Origin: DATLYH01 sp035575035
Lineage (GTDB): Bacteria > Planctomycetota > Planctomycetia > Gemmatales > Gemmataceae
Length of the DNA stretch: 29,505 nucleotides
Reading direction: 5' to 3'
NCBI GenBank assembly: GCA_035575035.1
Contig: DATLYH010000063.1
Location: 1-29,505 of the forward strand
Part shown: positions 16,473 through 24,028 of the stretch, in pieces
Numbering within the stretch: the first letter of the stretch is position 1
Layout: each line of letters begins with the position of its first letter
Notes under the pieces: generated by a model
Databases searched by the model: none
What the model was told of the DNA's origin: nothing
What the model saw: only the letters and a program-made list of their open reading frames with translations
Translations under genes and position numbers: made by a program

Positions 16473-18794
16473 TCAGAAGAAGTCCACGCCGTCGGGCAGC
16501 TCGCGGAAGGTGCGCTCGAACTCCGCTGCACAGCGCTTGAAAACGTCCAGCAAGTAGGGATCGAACTGCTCCCGGGCGACCTCGGTCATCACCTGGACGG
16601 CGGCGCTGTGGAACAAGGGGGGGCGGTGCGGCCGCGGCGAGCGGAGGGCGTCGTAAACGTCGCCAATCGCCACAATCCGGGCGGCCAGCGGGATCTGGTT
16701 GCCCGCTAGCCGGTCGGGGTAGCCGCTGCCGTCGTAGCGTTCATGGTGATGGCGGGCGATGTCCACGGCCATCTGCAAAAACGCCACCGCTGCCCCGTGC
16801 CGCCGGGCCACCTTCAAGAGGGTTTCGGCCCCGATCACCGTGTGCGCTTGCATGACCATGAACTCTTCCGGGGTCAGCTTGCCGGGCTTGTACAGGATGT
16901 GGTCAGGCAGGCCGACGTTGCCGATGTCATGCAAGGGGGCGCACGACTCCAACAACTGGATGAAGCGCTCGTCGATCTGACCGGCGAAGATCGGCAGTGC
17001 CGCCGCCCCCTCCGCCAACGAACGGCAGTAGCGCTGCAACCGCAGCAGCCGGGCGCTCTTCTGCCCGGTGCGGTGTTCCACCAGTTTGGCCAGCGACAGC
17101 ACCAGGGCGTTGCGGACATGCACCAGGTCGCTATCGCGGGCCGTCAGGCTCCGCTCCAGCTCCGCGTTGACCGCCAGGAGATGGCGATTGAGCAGATCAG
17201 AGCGCTCCTGGGCATCCTTGAGACGAAGGGCGGTTTTGACCCGGGCGCGAAGCTCGGTCAGGCTGAACGGTTTGGTCAGGAAGTCGTCGGCCCCGTCGAG
17301 CAGGATCTGGGCCAGTTCGTCGGGAGGGGTCCGGCCGGAGAGCATGATCACCTTCAGGTGCGGCCACGAGGCATTGCGGCGCAGCGCCTGGAGCACTTCC
17401 ACTCCCGACATCCCCGGCATGTTGATGTCGAGCAGCACCAGGTCAAACCGTCGGGCTTCCACGGCGGCCAGGGCCTGCTTGCCGTCGGTCGCTTCCTCGC
17501 ACTCGTAATTCTCCCGCTCGATGAACTGGCGGCAGAATCGGCGGATGCCGGCTTCGTCATCCACGATCAGGATGCGGTGGGCGCGAGCGGCGGCCGCCTC
17601 GCCCCCTGGAAGCACCGGCGGGGCGGGCGAGCGGCCGGTGTCAACCGGCTGGTTAACACCGGCCGCCAAGCCGGCGGGGCGGGACCGATCCTCAGCCTCG
17701 GGCCGGAGGAATGGCAGCAGGGCGCGGAGGACGGCCTGCGGCGTCAGGTAGCGCTGGTCGGGGTTGGCGGCCATCATCCGCGCCACCACCTGCTCCAGCT
17801 CCGGCGGAACATCGGCCCGCACCGCCCGCACCGACAGCGGCTCCTGGGCCTGGCGGCGGACAACCTCTTCCCGCGAGCTGCCGCGTGCCGGGAACGGCTC
17901 CTGCCCCGTCAGGCACCAGAACAGGGTACAGCCCAGCGAGTAGATGTCGGCCCGAATGTCCACGGCGCTGGCGTCGCGGACCTGCTCGGGAGCCATGAAG
18001 CCGACCGTGCCGAGCAGCACGCCGGGGACGGTGTGGCGGTTGCTGATGTCCCGGATCAGGCCGAAGTCGAGGAGCTTGGCCTGCCCCTCCGGCGTGACCA
18101 TGATGTTGGACGGCTTGATATCGCGGTGGACCAGTCCGTGCTTGTGAGCCTCGGCCAGGGCGCTGGCCACCTGGTAAGCCAACTCGCAGGCGCGCGGCAC
18201 CGGCAGGGGGCCGTCGTCGAGCACCAGGTCTTCGAGGTTCTTCCCCGGCACATACTCCATCACATAGTAATGGAGGACCGGCTGATGCGGGTCGTTGCTG
18301 GCAACCTGGCCGGTGTCCAGGGCAGTGATAATGTTGGGGTGCTGTAGCCGGGCCACCGCCCGCATCTCGCTGAAGAAGCGCGTCAAGAGCAGCGGGTTCT
18401 CTGCATCGGCCAAGGCCAGCACCTTGATGGCGACGGCCCGGCGCAGGTGGAGGTGCTCGGCCTTGAAGACGATACCCATACCGCCGGCACCGAGCCGATC
18501 GAGCACCCGGTAGTTGCCCAGGACCATGCCATGCAGCGTGCCGGCCCGGACGCGGTCGGCCTGGTAGGCGGTCAGCAGGTTCTGCTCGACCAGGCGGTCC
18601 AGGAGGGAGTCGCGGTCGGCCAGCGCCCCCAACTCCTCGCGGAGCGGCGCCGGCAGGGCCTGCCAGTCCTCATACAGAAGGAGGGACGACCGCAGCAACT
18701 CGTGGAGCAGTGCCCGCGCCGGCGAGCCCAGCGAGGGGGAGAGCGTGTCGGGGACTCCGCCCGCAGCGCCTGGGTGGGCAGTTCCAAGTTTCAT
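16473..18794 (-). CDS. Ser/Thr protein kinase - receiver - HD-GYP fusion
   Basis: 773 residues from ATG 18794; the open frame reaches 19352, but the upstream part translates repeats and has no family features. Residues 25-92 are a helical lead-in seen before many planctomycete kinases. Residues 95-365 are a Hanks-type kinase: GAGGMG (103-108), VAIK (Lys124), HRDIKPSN (223-230), DFG (243-245), APE (268-270). Residues 366-405 are a Pro/Ala linker partly encoded by a palindromic repeat. Residues 407-522 are a receiver with DDE (412-414), phospho-Asp456, Ser486 and Lys508. Residues 530-556 are coiled. Residues 557-765 are an HD-GYP domain with HD (622-623), HTVIG (651-655), HHERYDGSGYP (683-693). 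The expected HDIGK is HDIGN. Likely cytoplasmic; it may degrade c-di-GMP under phosphorylation control. Partner kinase unknown. Confidence 0.93.
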   Translation of the reverse strand: MKLGTAHPGAAGGVPDTLSPSLGSPARALLHELLRSSLLLYEDWQALPAPLREELGALADRDSLLDRLVEQNLLTAYQADRVRAGTLHGMVLGNYRVLDRLGAGGMGIVFKAEHLHLRRAVAIKVLALADAENPLLLTRFFSEMRAVARLQHPNIITALDTGQVASNDPHQPVLHYYVMEYVPGKNLEDLVLDDGPLPVPRACELAYQVASALAEAHKHGLVHRDIKPSNIMVTPEGQAKLLDFGLIRDISNRHTVPGVLLGTVGFMAPEQVRDASAVDIRADIYSLGCTLFWCLTGQEPFPARGSSREEVVRRQAQEPLSVRAVRADVPPELEQVVARMMAANPDQRYLTPQAVLRALLPFLRPEAEDRSRPAGLAAGVNQPVDTGRSPAPPVLPGGEAAAARAHRILIVDDEAGIRRFCRQFIERENYECEEATDGKQALAAVEARRFDLVLLDINMPGMSGVEVLQALRRNASWPHLKVIMLSGRTPPDELAQILLDGADDFLTKPFSLTELRARVKTALRLKDAQERSDLLNRHLLAVNAELERSLTARDSDLVHVRNALVLSLAKLVEHRTGQKSARLLRLQRYCRSLAEGAAALPIFAGQIDERFIQLLESCAPLHDIGNVGLPDHILYKPGKLTPEEFMVMQAHTVIGAETLLKVARRHGAAVAFLQMAVDIARHHHERYDGSGYPDRLAGNQIPLAARIVAIGDVYDALRSPRPHRPPLFHSAAVQVMTEVAREQFDPYLLDVFKRCAAEFERTFRELPDGVDFF
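17629..17665. repeat. Palindromic repeat copy 2, inside a coding region
   Basis: Left arm GAGCGGCCGGTGTCAACCGG (17629-17648) is identical to the copy at 4923. The right arm follows after 3 fewer bases (core GGTTAACACCGG), so the length difference keeps the frame. It encodes residues 377-389 (AAGVNQPVDTGRS) of the kinase-receiver-HD-GYP protein, in the linker between the kinase and receiver domains. Confidence 0.85.
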
Positions 18795-19090
18795 GGATGG
18801 TCCCGATGGGTGGCGCCAGTGGCACCCGCTGTCAGCCGATGCCACGGCCCGTCCAGGCCTTTTCCCTGTGTGGGTCGGCGATCCGGTCCTTCCGATCCCG
18901 TCTCTCGGCGGCACGGCGAGCGGTTGGCACGCCGCGGTCGAGAGGACGGAAGCCGGGAGGCGGATGGTCCGCCGACATTCCCGTAAAGGAAGTATGGTTC
19001 CCGGAACAGGGGGGTCAAGGAAATGCGAGGCAAAAGAGGAGAAGTATTCGGCCGGTGTTGAAGTCCGGCCCGAGAATTCATTCCAGGGCA

Positions 19091-19202
19091 GAAGAGGCCG
19101 GCATCGGAGGGCCGTGGCTGGGTCCAGAGACCCAGCCACAACCAGGGAAGAGGCCGGCATCGGAGGGCCGTGGCTGGGTCCAGAGGACCCAGCCACAACC
19201 AG
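19091..19202. repeat. Two tandem 55-56 bp repeats, each with a strong hairpin
   Basis: Copies at 19091-19145 and 19147-19202 differ by a single base. Each contains GTGGCTGGGT...ACCCAGCCAC; in the second copy the stem is 12 bp (GTGGCTGGGTCC/GGACCCAGCCAC) with a 3-base loop. They lie in the 418-base gap (18795-19212) between the kinase fusion start and the small lipoprotein stop, both minus strand. Nothing else was recognised in that gap. Confidence 0.85.
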
Positions 19203-19212
19203 AATCGTGTCT

Positions 19213-19365
19213 TTACTGGGGTGGGTTAATGGTGCGCTGCGCTGGTGCCTGTTTCCCGGCTTTCTCCCCTTCGGTCGGTGCTGGGCCGGTGGGGGTCTTA
19301 TTGCATGCCGGAAGGGCCACCAGGTACAAGCACACGGCGAGGGCAACCACAAGACGGCGCATCAT
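19213..19365 (-). CDS. Small lipoprotein downstream of DUF1559 gene
   Basis: 50 residues from ATG 19365 (a second ATG follows directly), with AAGGAG about 8 bases upstream. MMRRLVVALAVCLYLVALPAC is a lipoprotein signal ending in a good lipobox (LPAC, Cys21). The mature part is only about 30 residues, Thr/Pro/Ala-rich and hydrophilic. It follows the DUF1559 gene on the same strand after about 150 bases. In my knowledge of planctomycete genomes, short lipoproteins of this kind commonly accompany DUF1559 genes, so co-expression is likely. Function unknown; the longer frame to 19461 is not supported. Confidence 0.72.
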   Translation of the reverse strand: MMRRLVVALAVCLYLVALPACNKTPTGPAPTEGEKAGKQAPAQRTINPPQ

Positions 19366-19516
19366 GAAGAATCTCCTTACACGAAAGAGGGAGAGGAGTA
19401 GCTGGAAAGCGAACATTGCAAGCCGAACCCCGGAAGGCGACCGGGACAGGGAACCGACCAATGCCGCTCCCCTCGTCCCGGACGCCTTTCCGACGGGGAT
19501 CGCTGACTGCCCGTGA

Positions 19517-20545
19517 TCAATCCGGGCTCTGTATCATTCCATCCTGGAAGCCAACGAGGTAAGAAAGAGTCAGGAAATCCATGCGCCCAACGGTGAGCGG
19601 CCGGACCGAGCCGTCAGCCATCGCCACGTTGCAGAGGTCAGGGTGGAAGCTGCCTGCCACGGCCCAACTCAATCCGAACCCGCCTGCGCTGAAGTCACAG
19701 TTCGGATTGTCTCGCCGAGGACAGATGCCGAACGCCGAGTACCAGATACCGAAGTTCCAGGTGTCATAGCTCCAGCCGGTCCCCAGGCCGGAGACGGTCA
19801 CCTTTCCTCCCGCACTTTCGGCGAAGATGATGGTATTGCTGGTGCCGTCTGGCAAGAGGTTCAGGCCGCGCTTCGATTGGTAGGTGAATACACCGCTGCA
19901 ATCGGTGCCTGCCGGTGGGTTGCTGCCGCGAATGAGGACCAAGCCCCGGAACTCGCCAGCAGAAGCCAGGTAGTGCGTGATCCCCAGGACACTCGCCCCT
20001 GGCTGGGCACTCGCGGTCGAGCCGGCACCCGCCGTGGCCGGGTTGTAGTGCCGGTTCGGCGTGCCGTAGTTGTGGGTCAACCACACGGTGATGTGAGGCA
20101 GGGGCGGCACGCTGGGACAAAGGAAGGTGTTGAATTTCCCTTCCCCGCCGTAGCGGTCAGGCGGCCGCGGGACGACGGGGCTACCCGTGGATGGTGGCCG
20201 GTTCTGTGGATCTTGCCAGTAGGCGTTGTAAGTGGGGGGCGTTGTTCCCGGCGGCCGGAACGAGTAAAGCTTGTACTGGTTGTCCTGCTCGATGTAGGGC
20301 AGCAGGCGGACAAAGACTCCGACATGCTGGACGTCAAAGCCGGGCGGCAAGCGATTCTGGGTTTGCTCGTAGTTGTGGGCCGCCAAGGCGAGCTGCTTGA
20401 GGTTGTTGGCGCATTGGCTGCGAGCAGCCGCCTCGCGCACCTTCTGGACCGCCGGCAGCAAGAGCGCGATCAGGACACCGATGATGGCAATGACGACCAG
20501 CAACTCCACCAAGGTGAAGGCGGTCCTTGATCGGGATCGTAACAT
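19517..20545 (-). CDS. DUF1559 pseudopilin-like secreted protein
   Basis: 342 residues from ATG 20545; GGAGG sits 6 bases upstream, so the longer frame to 20689 is rejected. The N-terminus is a type II pseudopilin leader and helix: RSRTAFTLVELLVVIAIIGVL with Glu at mature position 5 (E14), followed by LLPAVQKVREAAARSQCANNLKQLALAAHNYE. The residue before the cleavage Phe is Ala rather than the usual Gly, so peptidase processing may be less efficient. The C-terminus SFHPDLCNVAMADGSVRPL is the DUF1559 (SBP_bac_10-like H-x-G) ending. The family is greatly expanded in planctomycetes and its role is unproven, possibly cell-surface fibres. The small lipoprotein gene follows. Confidence 0.95.
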   Translation of the reverse strand: MLRSRSRTAFTLVELLVVIAIIGVLIALLLPAVQKVREAAARSQCANNLKQLALAAHNYEQTQNRLPPGFDVQHVGVFVRLLPYIEQDNQYKLYSFRPPGTTPPTYNAYWQDPQNRPPSTGSPVVPRPPDRYGGEGKFNTFLCPSVPPLPHITVWLTHNYGTPNRHYNPATAGAGSTASAQPGASVLGITHYLASAGEFRGLVLIRGSNPPAGTDCSGVFTYQSKRGLNLLPDGTSNTIIFAESAGGKVTVSGLGTGWSYDTWNFGIWYSAFGICPRRDNPNCDFSAGGFGLSWAVAGSFHPDLCNVAMADGSVRPLTVGRMDFLTLSYLVGFQDGMIQSPD

Positions 20546-20596
20546 AGTTTCCTCCCTACCAAGTAATACATGACCTCCGACAAAAACATACGATGA

Positions 20597-20780
20597 ATGG
20601 CTTCCATGCAGCCACGGTACGGGGACCGTGGAAAACAGGACGACTCGGCCTGGATTTCCTGTTGGATACAGGTGCTTCCTTCGGGGCATCGCTACGCCCT
20701 GGAAAATGAGGCGGCCTGGCCCGAATTTCCTGTTGGTTGAATGGCTTTAATGCGGCCGCGGCATGTGGGCCGTGGAAAAC
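20597..20780. repeat. Diverged direct repeat upstream of DUF1559 gene
   Basis: The 40-base block at 20597-20636 (ATGGCTT..ATGC.GCC.CGG......CCGTGGAAAAC) recurs at 20741-20780 with about 10 mismatches. A second shared block ending ATTTCCTGTTGG lies at 20631-20665 and 20701-20736. Together they look like an old, partly rearranged duplication in the 580-base gap (20546-21125) between the DUF1559 gene and the divergent Tyr-rich gene. No gene was recognised in the gap. Confidence 0.6.
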
Positions 20781-21125
20781 GGTGCCCTTTTGGCTGGGCA
20801 GCGCACGGCAACGGGGCGAAATCCGTCAGCCATCCCCAAAGGATTTCCTGAAATGTATCCGTACTCGGGCTCATCTGCAACAATTTTCTGGAGATTTCTT
20901 CCTTCAAAAGGTCAGGACCGGCGACGCTGGCGAACCGGCCGATGGAACCACCAGCAGCCGAGAACCCAGTTGGGTGATCGGGGGCAGAGCCTTTGACGCC
21001 CCAGCCGGTGGAGTGGCCGGGGGGGGCGATTGGCACTCGGTTTGCCCTTTCCTTCTGGGGGACGATTCATACCAAGACAGAAAGGGCTTGAAACGGAGGC
21101 TCAGCAAAGGCAAAGGAGGTTGCGA

Positions 21126-21422
21126 ATGCGATCGCTGTTCCTTTCCGTCGTGTTGGGGATGGTGGCGCTGGGAATCTTGGGGCTGACCCCGTCGGACGCC
21201 CAGGCGAGGTGGTGGCGGGCCCCGGTGGTGAGCTATTACTACCCGGTCTACAGCTACTACTACACGCCGGCTTTCTACCCGCCGGGCTACGTCTACAGCA
21301 GCTACTATGTCGCGCCAGCGTACTATCCTGTCTACACCACCTACTACTACACCCCGGGCTATGTCTACACCTCCGGGTACCGCGTCTACTACCCTGCGCC
21401 GGTCGTCTACTACTGGTGGTGA
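21126..21422 (+). CDS. Small secreted tyrosine-rich protein
   Basis: 98 residues from ATG 21126; AAAGGAGG six bases upstream fixes the start against the longer frame from 21030. Residues 1-26 are a Sec signal peptide (MRSLFLSVVLGMVALGILG, cleavage near DAQA-R). The mature 70 residues are repetitive and about one third tyrosine: YYYPVYSYYYTP, PPGYVYSSYY, YYPVYTTYYYTPGYVY, ending YYWW. There are no Cys and few charged residues. It resembles structural or matrix proteins in which Tyr repeats drive aggregation or cross-linking. No named family is known to me. It is a monocistronic unit with a terminator at 21449-21473. Function is inference only. Confidence 0.8.
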   Translation: MRSLFLSVVLGMVALGILGLTPSDAQARWWRAPVVSYYYPVYSYYYTPAFYPPGYVYSSYYVAPAYYPVYTTYYYTPGYVYTSGYRVYYPAPVVYYWW

Positions 21423-21448
21423 TCCGGCAGACTGCCGCAGCAGTACCG

Positions 21449-21473
21449 GGCCGCTCATCAGGGCGGCCTTTTT
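21449..21473 (+). terminator. Rho-independent terminator after the Tyr-rich gene
   Basis: GGCCGC (21449-21454), 8-base loop, GCGGCC (21463-21468) and then TTTTT (21469-21473). It starts 27 bases past the stop of the gene at 21126-21422, in the correct orientation. This is the clearest intrinsic terminator in the window. Confidence 0.8.
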
Positions 21474-21546
21474 GCTGCGCAGGACAAACCTCCGGCCTCC
21501 CCATCCAGCGAGTACGCGTTGAGCGGCACGTAGAACGACCTGTCTA

Positions 21547-23172
21547 TTACTTCTTGGACTCGGTCCTGGCGACTGTCAGCCAAAGGTCCGCCGTCGAGGC
21601 CCCCAACCCTGCGAGGGGCGACCGCGCCGTCCGGGCCATTTCGTCCTTGCCCTTCGCCTTGCCGACGATACGGATCGGTCCCGCGACCGGCCCGGCATCG
21701 GCAGTCAGGCGCAGCGTGACCGATTTGGCGTCTGCCGCCGCGACGGCCGGCGCCGCCGTCACGCCCTCCGGCAGCCCGACGACGCTGAGCACCACCTCGT
21801 CGGCGAAACCGTTTCGCCTCACGACAGTGACCGGGATTTCGAGCGGCTTGCCCGGGGTCAGTATGAAGCGGTCGGCCGCCAGCGTCAGGTCGAAGTCAGG
21901 TTCGGCCAGTGTCGCCCGCAAGCGGTAGACATGGCGTAGGCCGCCGCCGGAGTGGAGGTCGCGCACCTCGATGCGGTAGGTGCCGTCTTCCGGCACCATG
22001 AACGATAGCTCCGCATCGCGCGAGCCGTCGCGGGATGAGCCCACGTCGTCCGCCTGGGCCAGCACCTTGCCTGTGCCGTCGGTCAGGCGCAGGACCGGGT
22101 CGAGCGGAAAGCCCAGAGCCCACGCTTCTACCTGGAAGAACAGCTTCTGCCCCTTGGCTGCCTCGAACTGGTAAACGTCCACGTCGCCGGCTGGGTCGAT
22201 GCGGCCGCTGATGGTTACGGGCAGCGTGATCGGCTGCGGCCGCTCCCGGCCATTGGGCTCGGCTTCAACGGCAGTCGGGTGTGGCTCCAGGCGAACGCTC
22301 ACCGCATTGGCCAGCTGGGGATGCGACACCCGGTCCGGGGCCTCGCCGGGGACCGCTACCTTCCTCGCTGCCTCGGGGATGTTCCAGCCAACCAGCTCCA
22401 CCTGCCCCGGGAACGCGCGCGGCACGGCCAACGGGTAAGCGTACTCAGCGAAGCCGCCGGTGGTCAGCGTCAGCCGGTAGACATAGGTTTCGGCGCCGTC
22501 GAAGCGAATGGCACTGGTCGGGGTTGCCGGGAAAGCAAAGGTGCGGACAAGGTAAATGCCGTCGGCCGCCGCCGTGAAGACGATCTGCGGGTCGAGGCCG
22601 TTGGAGTCATGATTCTGGCCGAGGACGAAGCCGTCGGCACTGACCACTTGAAGGACCGCGTCCATGGGCGAGCCGAGCACCCGGTTAGCGAGCATCGACG
22701 CAACCACTGTCTGCCCCTTGTGAAGCCGGACGGCGAAGGTGTCCACGTCGCCGACCTTTTCGAGCCGGCCATTGACGACTGCGGATGACTCCAGGAGCTG
22801 CGGCTTCTTCGGGTCGTCGTTCGGCTCCCGTTCGAGGACCTCGGGCAGGTTGCCGACCACGAACGGCCGCGGCGTGCTGGCGCCCTGCTCGTCGTGGAGG
22901 CGCAGCCAGTAGACGCCGGGCACCACGTCGGCGGCTGCCGAGATGGACAGTTTGCCCTTGTCGCCGGCCGCCCGGATTTCGATCCCCTGGCCGTCGCACC
23001 AGGCTTGTACCGGCCAGCGCTCGAAGCTGCCGGCGGCGGTGACCTCGACCGTCTGCCCCCGCTGAACGCCGGCGGGAAAGAGGTATGTCACGGCCGGCGG
23101 CGCGGCTGGGGCAGCGGCGGCAAATCCAAGCAAGCAGACACAGGCGAGCGGACGGAAGCGAGCGGTTGTCAT
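21547..23172 (-). CDS. Exported protein with PPC (pre-peptidase C-terminal) domains
   Basis: 541 residues from ATG 23172. Residues 1-23 are a Sec signal (ACVCLLGFAAAAPAA). Residues 25-110 look like a beta-sandwich (VTYLFPAGVQRGQTVEV). Two PPC-type domains follow: about 113-235 (EREPNDDPKKPQ, VNGRLEKVGDVDTFAVRLHKGQTV) and about 303-425 (EAEPNGRERPQPITLP, SGRIDPAGDVDVYQFEAAKGQKL). The C-terminal 100 residues are another beta-rich domain (DFDLTLAADRFILTPGK). No peptidase domain is present. In planctomycetes, proteins like this are often encoded beside DUF1549/DUF1553 and DUF1501 genes, as here, and are presumed to act outside the cytoplasm. It is the last gene of the minus-strand block, 13 bases after the HEPN gene. 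Confidence 0.88.
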   Translation of the reverse strand: MTTARFRPLACVCLLGFAAAAPAAPPAVTYLFPAGVQRGQTVEVTAAGSFERWPVQAWCDGQGIEIRAAGDKGKLSISAAADVVPGVYWLRLHDEQGASTPRPFVVGNLPEVLEREPNDDPKKPQLLESSAVVNGRLEKVGDVDTFAVRLHKGQTVVASMLANRVLGSPMDAVLQVVSADGFVLGQNHDSNGLDPQIVFTAAADGIYLVRTFAFPATPTSAIRFDGAETYVYRLTLTTGGFAEYAYPLAVPRAFPGQVELVGWNIPEAARKVAVPGEAPDRVSHPQLANAVSVRLEPHPTAVEAEPNGRERPQPITLPVTISGRIDPAGDVDVYQFEAAKGQKLFFQVEAWALGFPLDPVLRLTDGTGKVLAQADDVGSSRDGSRDAELSFMVPEDGTYRIEVRDLHSGGGLRHVYRLRATLAEPDFDLTLAADRFILTPGKPLEIPVTVVRRNGFADEVVLSVVGLPEGVTAAPAVAAADAKSVTLRLTADAGPVAGPIRIVGKAKGKDEMARTARSPLAGLGASTADLWLTVARTESKK

Positions 23173-23185
23173 GGTGGCGCAAGGT

Positions 23186-23626
23186 TCAGGGATGCCAGGT
23201 TACATCATGGAGCACGTCGCGCTCGTAGACGATCATCGCGTTGGTGATTTGGCTACGGGTCGGCTCGACGGTGGCGGCGTCGAGCAGTTGGATGATGCGC
23301 TCGGCGATCTGGACCTGCCCGGCAGCCGTGGCATGGAGCAACGGAACGGCGATGTCGTAGTCCGCATGGTTGCGCTGACCCCGAAGGTTGTTCAGCCTTC
23401 GCCCCGCGTCCTGTACTTGTACATCACCGCAATTGGACAACCTCAGCCAGAGGTAGGCGTGTGCTCGGTCCCCCCGCGGTACGGTGAAGCCCAGATCCTC
23501 CATCATTTGGCGGGCGACATGGAACGCTGCGTAATAGGCCCTACTCACCGCCGAACGCCAGGCGGCTTCCGTCGCCGCGTTGAGCAGCGCCTTGGCCACG
23601 GTGAGGAAGTCGCGCCCGTTCATCAT
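23186..23626 (-). CDS. HEPN-domain protein (putative RNase toxin)
   Basis: 146 residues from ATG 23626. The N-terminal helices carry AAWRSAVSRAYYAAFHVARQ (residues 21-40), the hallmark of this HEPN subgroup. The second helical pair has RLNNLRGQRNHADYDI with the catalytic Rx4-6H motif as R82-GQRN-H87. HEPN proteins of this size are usually metal-independent RNases in toxin-antitoxin, abortive-infection or related systems. The start overlaps the stop of the upstream gene by ATGA, indicating translational coupling with 23623-23946. Usual partners are MNT nucleotidyltransferases; this partner is not one. The pair lies inside a DUF1549/DUF1501/PPC gene block. Enzyme activity is inferred from the motif. 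Confidence 0.85.
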   Translation of the reverse strand: MMNGRDFLTVAKALLNAATEAAWRSAVSRAYYAAFHVARQMMEDLGFTVPRGDRAHAYLWLRLSNCGDVQVQDAGRRLNNLRGQRNHADYDIAVPLLHATAAGQVQIAERIIQLLDAATVEPTRSQITNAMIVYERDVLHDVTWHP

Positions 23627-23946
23627 TCAACGATGGACAAGCCCAGGCGGAACACGCATATCAGGGGCGCGGGAACAATGTCGAACAACTTGCGGCCCCA
23701 TTCCCAGTCGATCTCGACGTACTGTTCCGGCGTCAAGCCGGCCACATCGACCTCGATGACGATGTGCCGGTCGTTGGCGATTTCCGGATCATCCTCGACG
23801 ATCACCGCCATCCGGCGGGCGTTGGGGAAGTGCCGCTGGGTCATCTCCAGGACAGCGGGCAGATAGGCGGCGACTCCCTGCTCGGCGGCGAAGGCCTGCA
23901 CCTCGGGGGGGACAGTCAAAGCAGGCGGTTGCGTGGTAGGGGGCAT
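23623..23946 (-). CDS. Small partner protein of the HEPN gene, unknown family
   Basis: 107 residues from ATG 23946, where AGGGAG lies 6 bases upstream; ATG 23952 overlaps that site. The first 15 residues are Pro/Thr-rich. The rest looks alpha/beta: helix EVQAFAAEQGVAAYLPAVLEMTQRHF, strand RMAVIVEDDPE, strand RHIVIEVDVAG, helix LTPEQYVEIDWEWGRKLF. No GSxxxxxD or DxD-type MNT nucleotidyltransferase motif is visible, and no DNA-binding motif of common antitoxins. Its ATGA overlap with the HEPN gene and antitoxin-first order suggest it controls the HEPN protein, either as antitoxin or as a modifier. I do not recognise a named family. Confidence 0.72.
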   Translation of the reverse strand: MPPTTQPPALTVPPEVQAFAAEQGVAAYLPAVLEMTQRHFPNARRMAVIVEDDPEIANDRHIVIEVDVAGLTPEQYVEIDWEWGRKLFDIVPAPLICVFRLGLSIVE

Positions 23947-24028
23947 GGTCATCTCCCTGGTACAGCAGAGCGGTTCGGCGCAGTCGCGGACGCTCCGGGC
24001 GCCGCCAAAACCCTGGCCCGCTTATGGC

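Noticed and set aside
16743..18347. Plus-strand open frame of 534 codons
   Set aside because: Antisense shadow of the kinase-receiver-HD-GYP gene, which has clear motifs in every domain.
18795..19352. N-terminal extension of the kinase fusion
   Set aside because: Translates the tandem hairpin repeats (SLVVAGSLDPATALRC twice) and has no family similarity; ATG 18794 is the sensible start.
23623..23946. MNT nucleotidyltransferase antitoxin
   Set aside because: Position fits, but no GSxxxG/D or DxD motif is present, so the label would be a guess from context.
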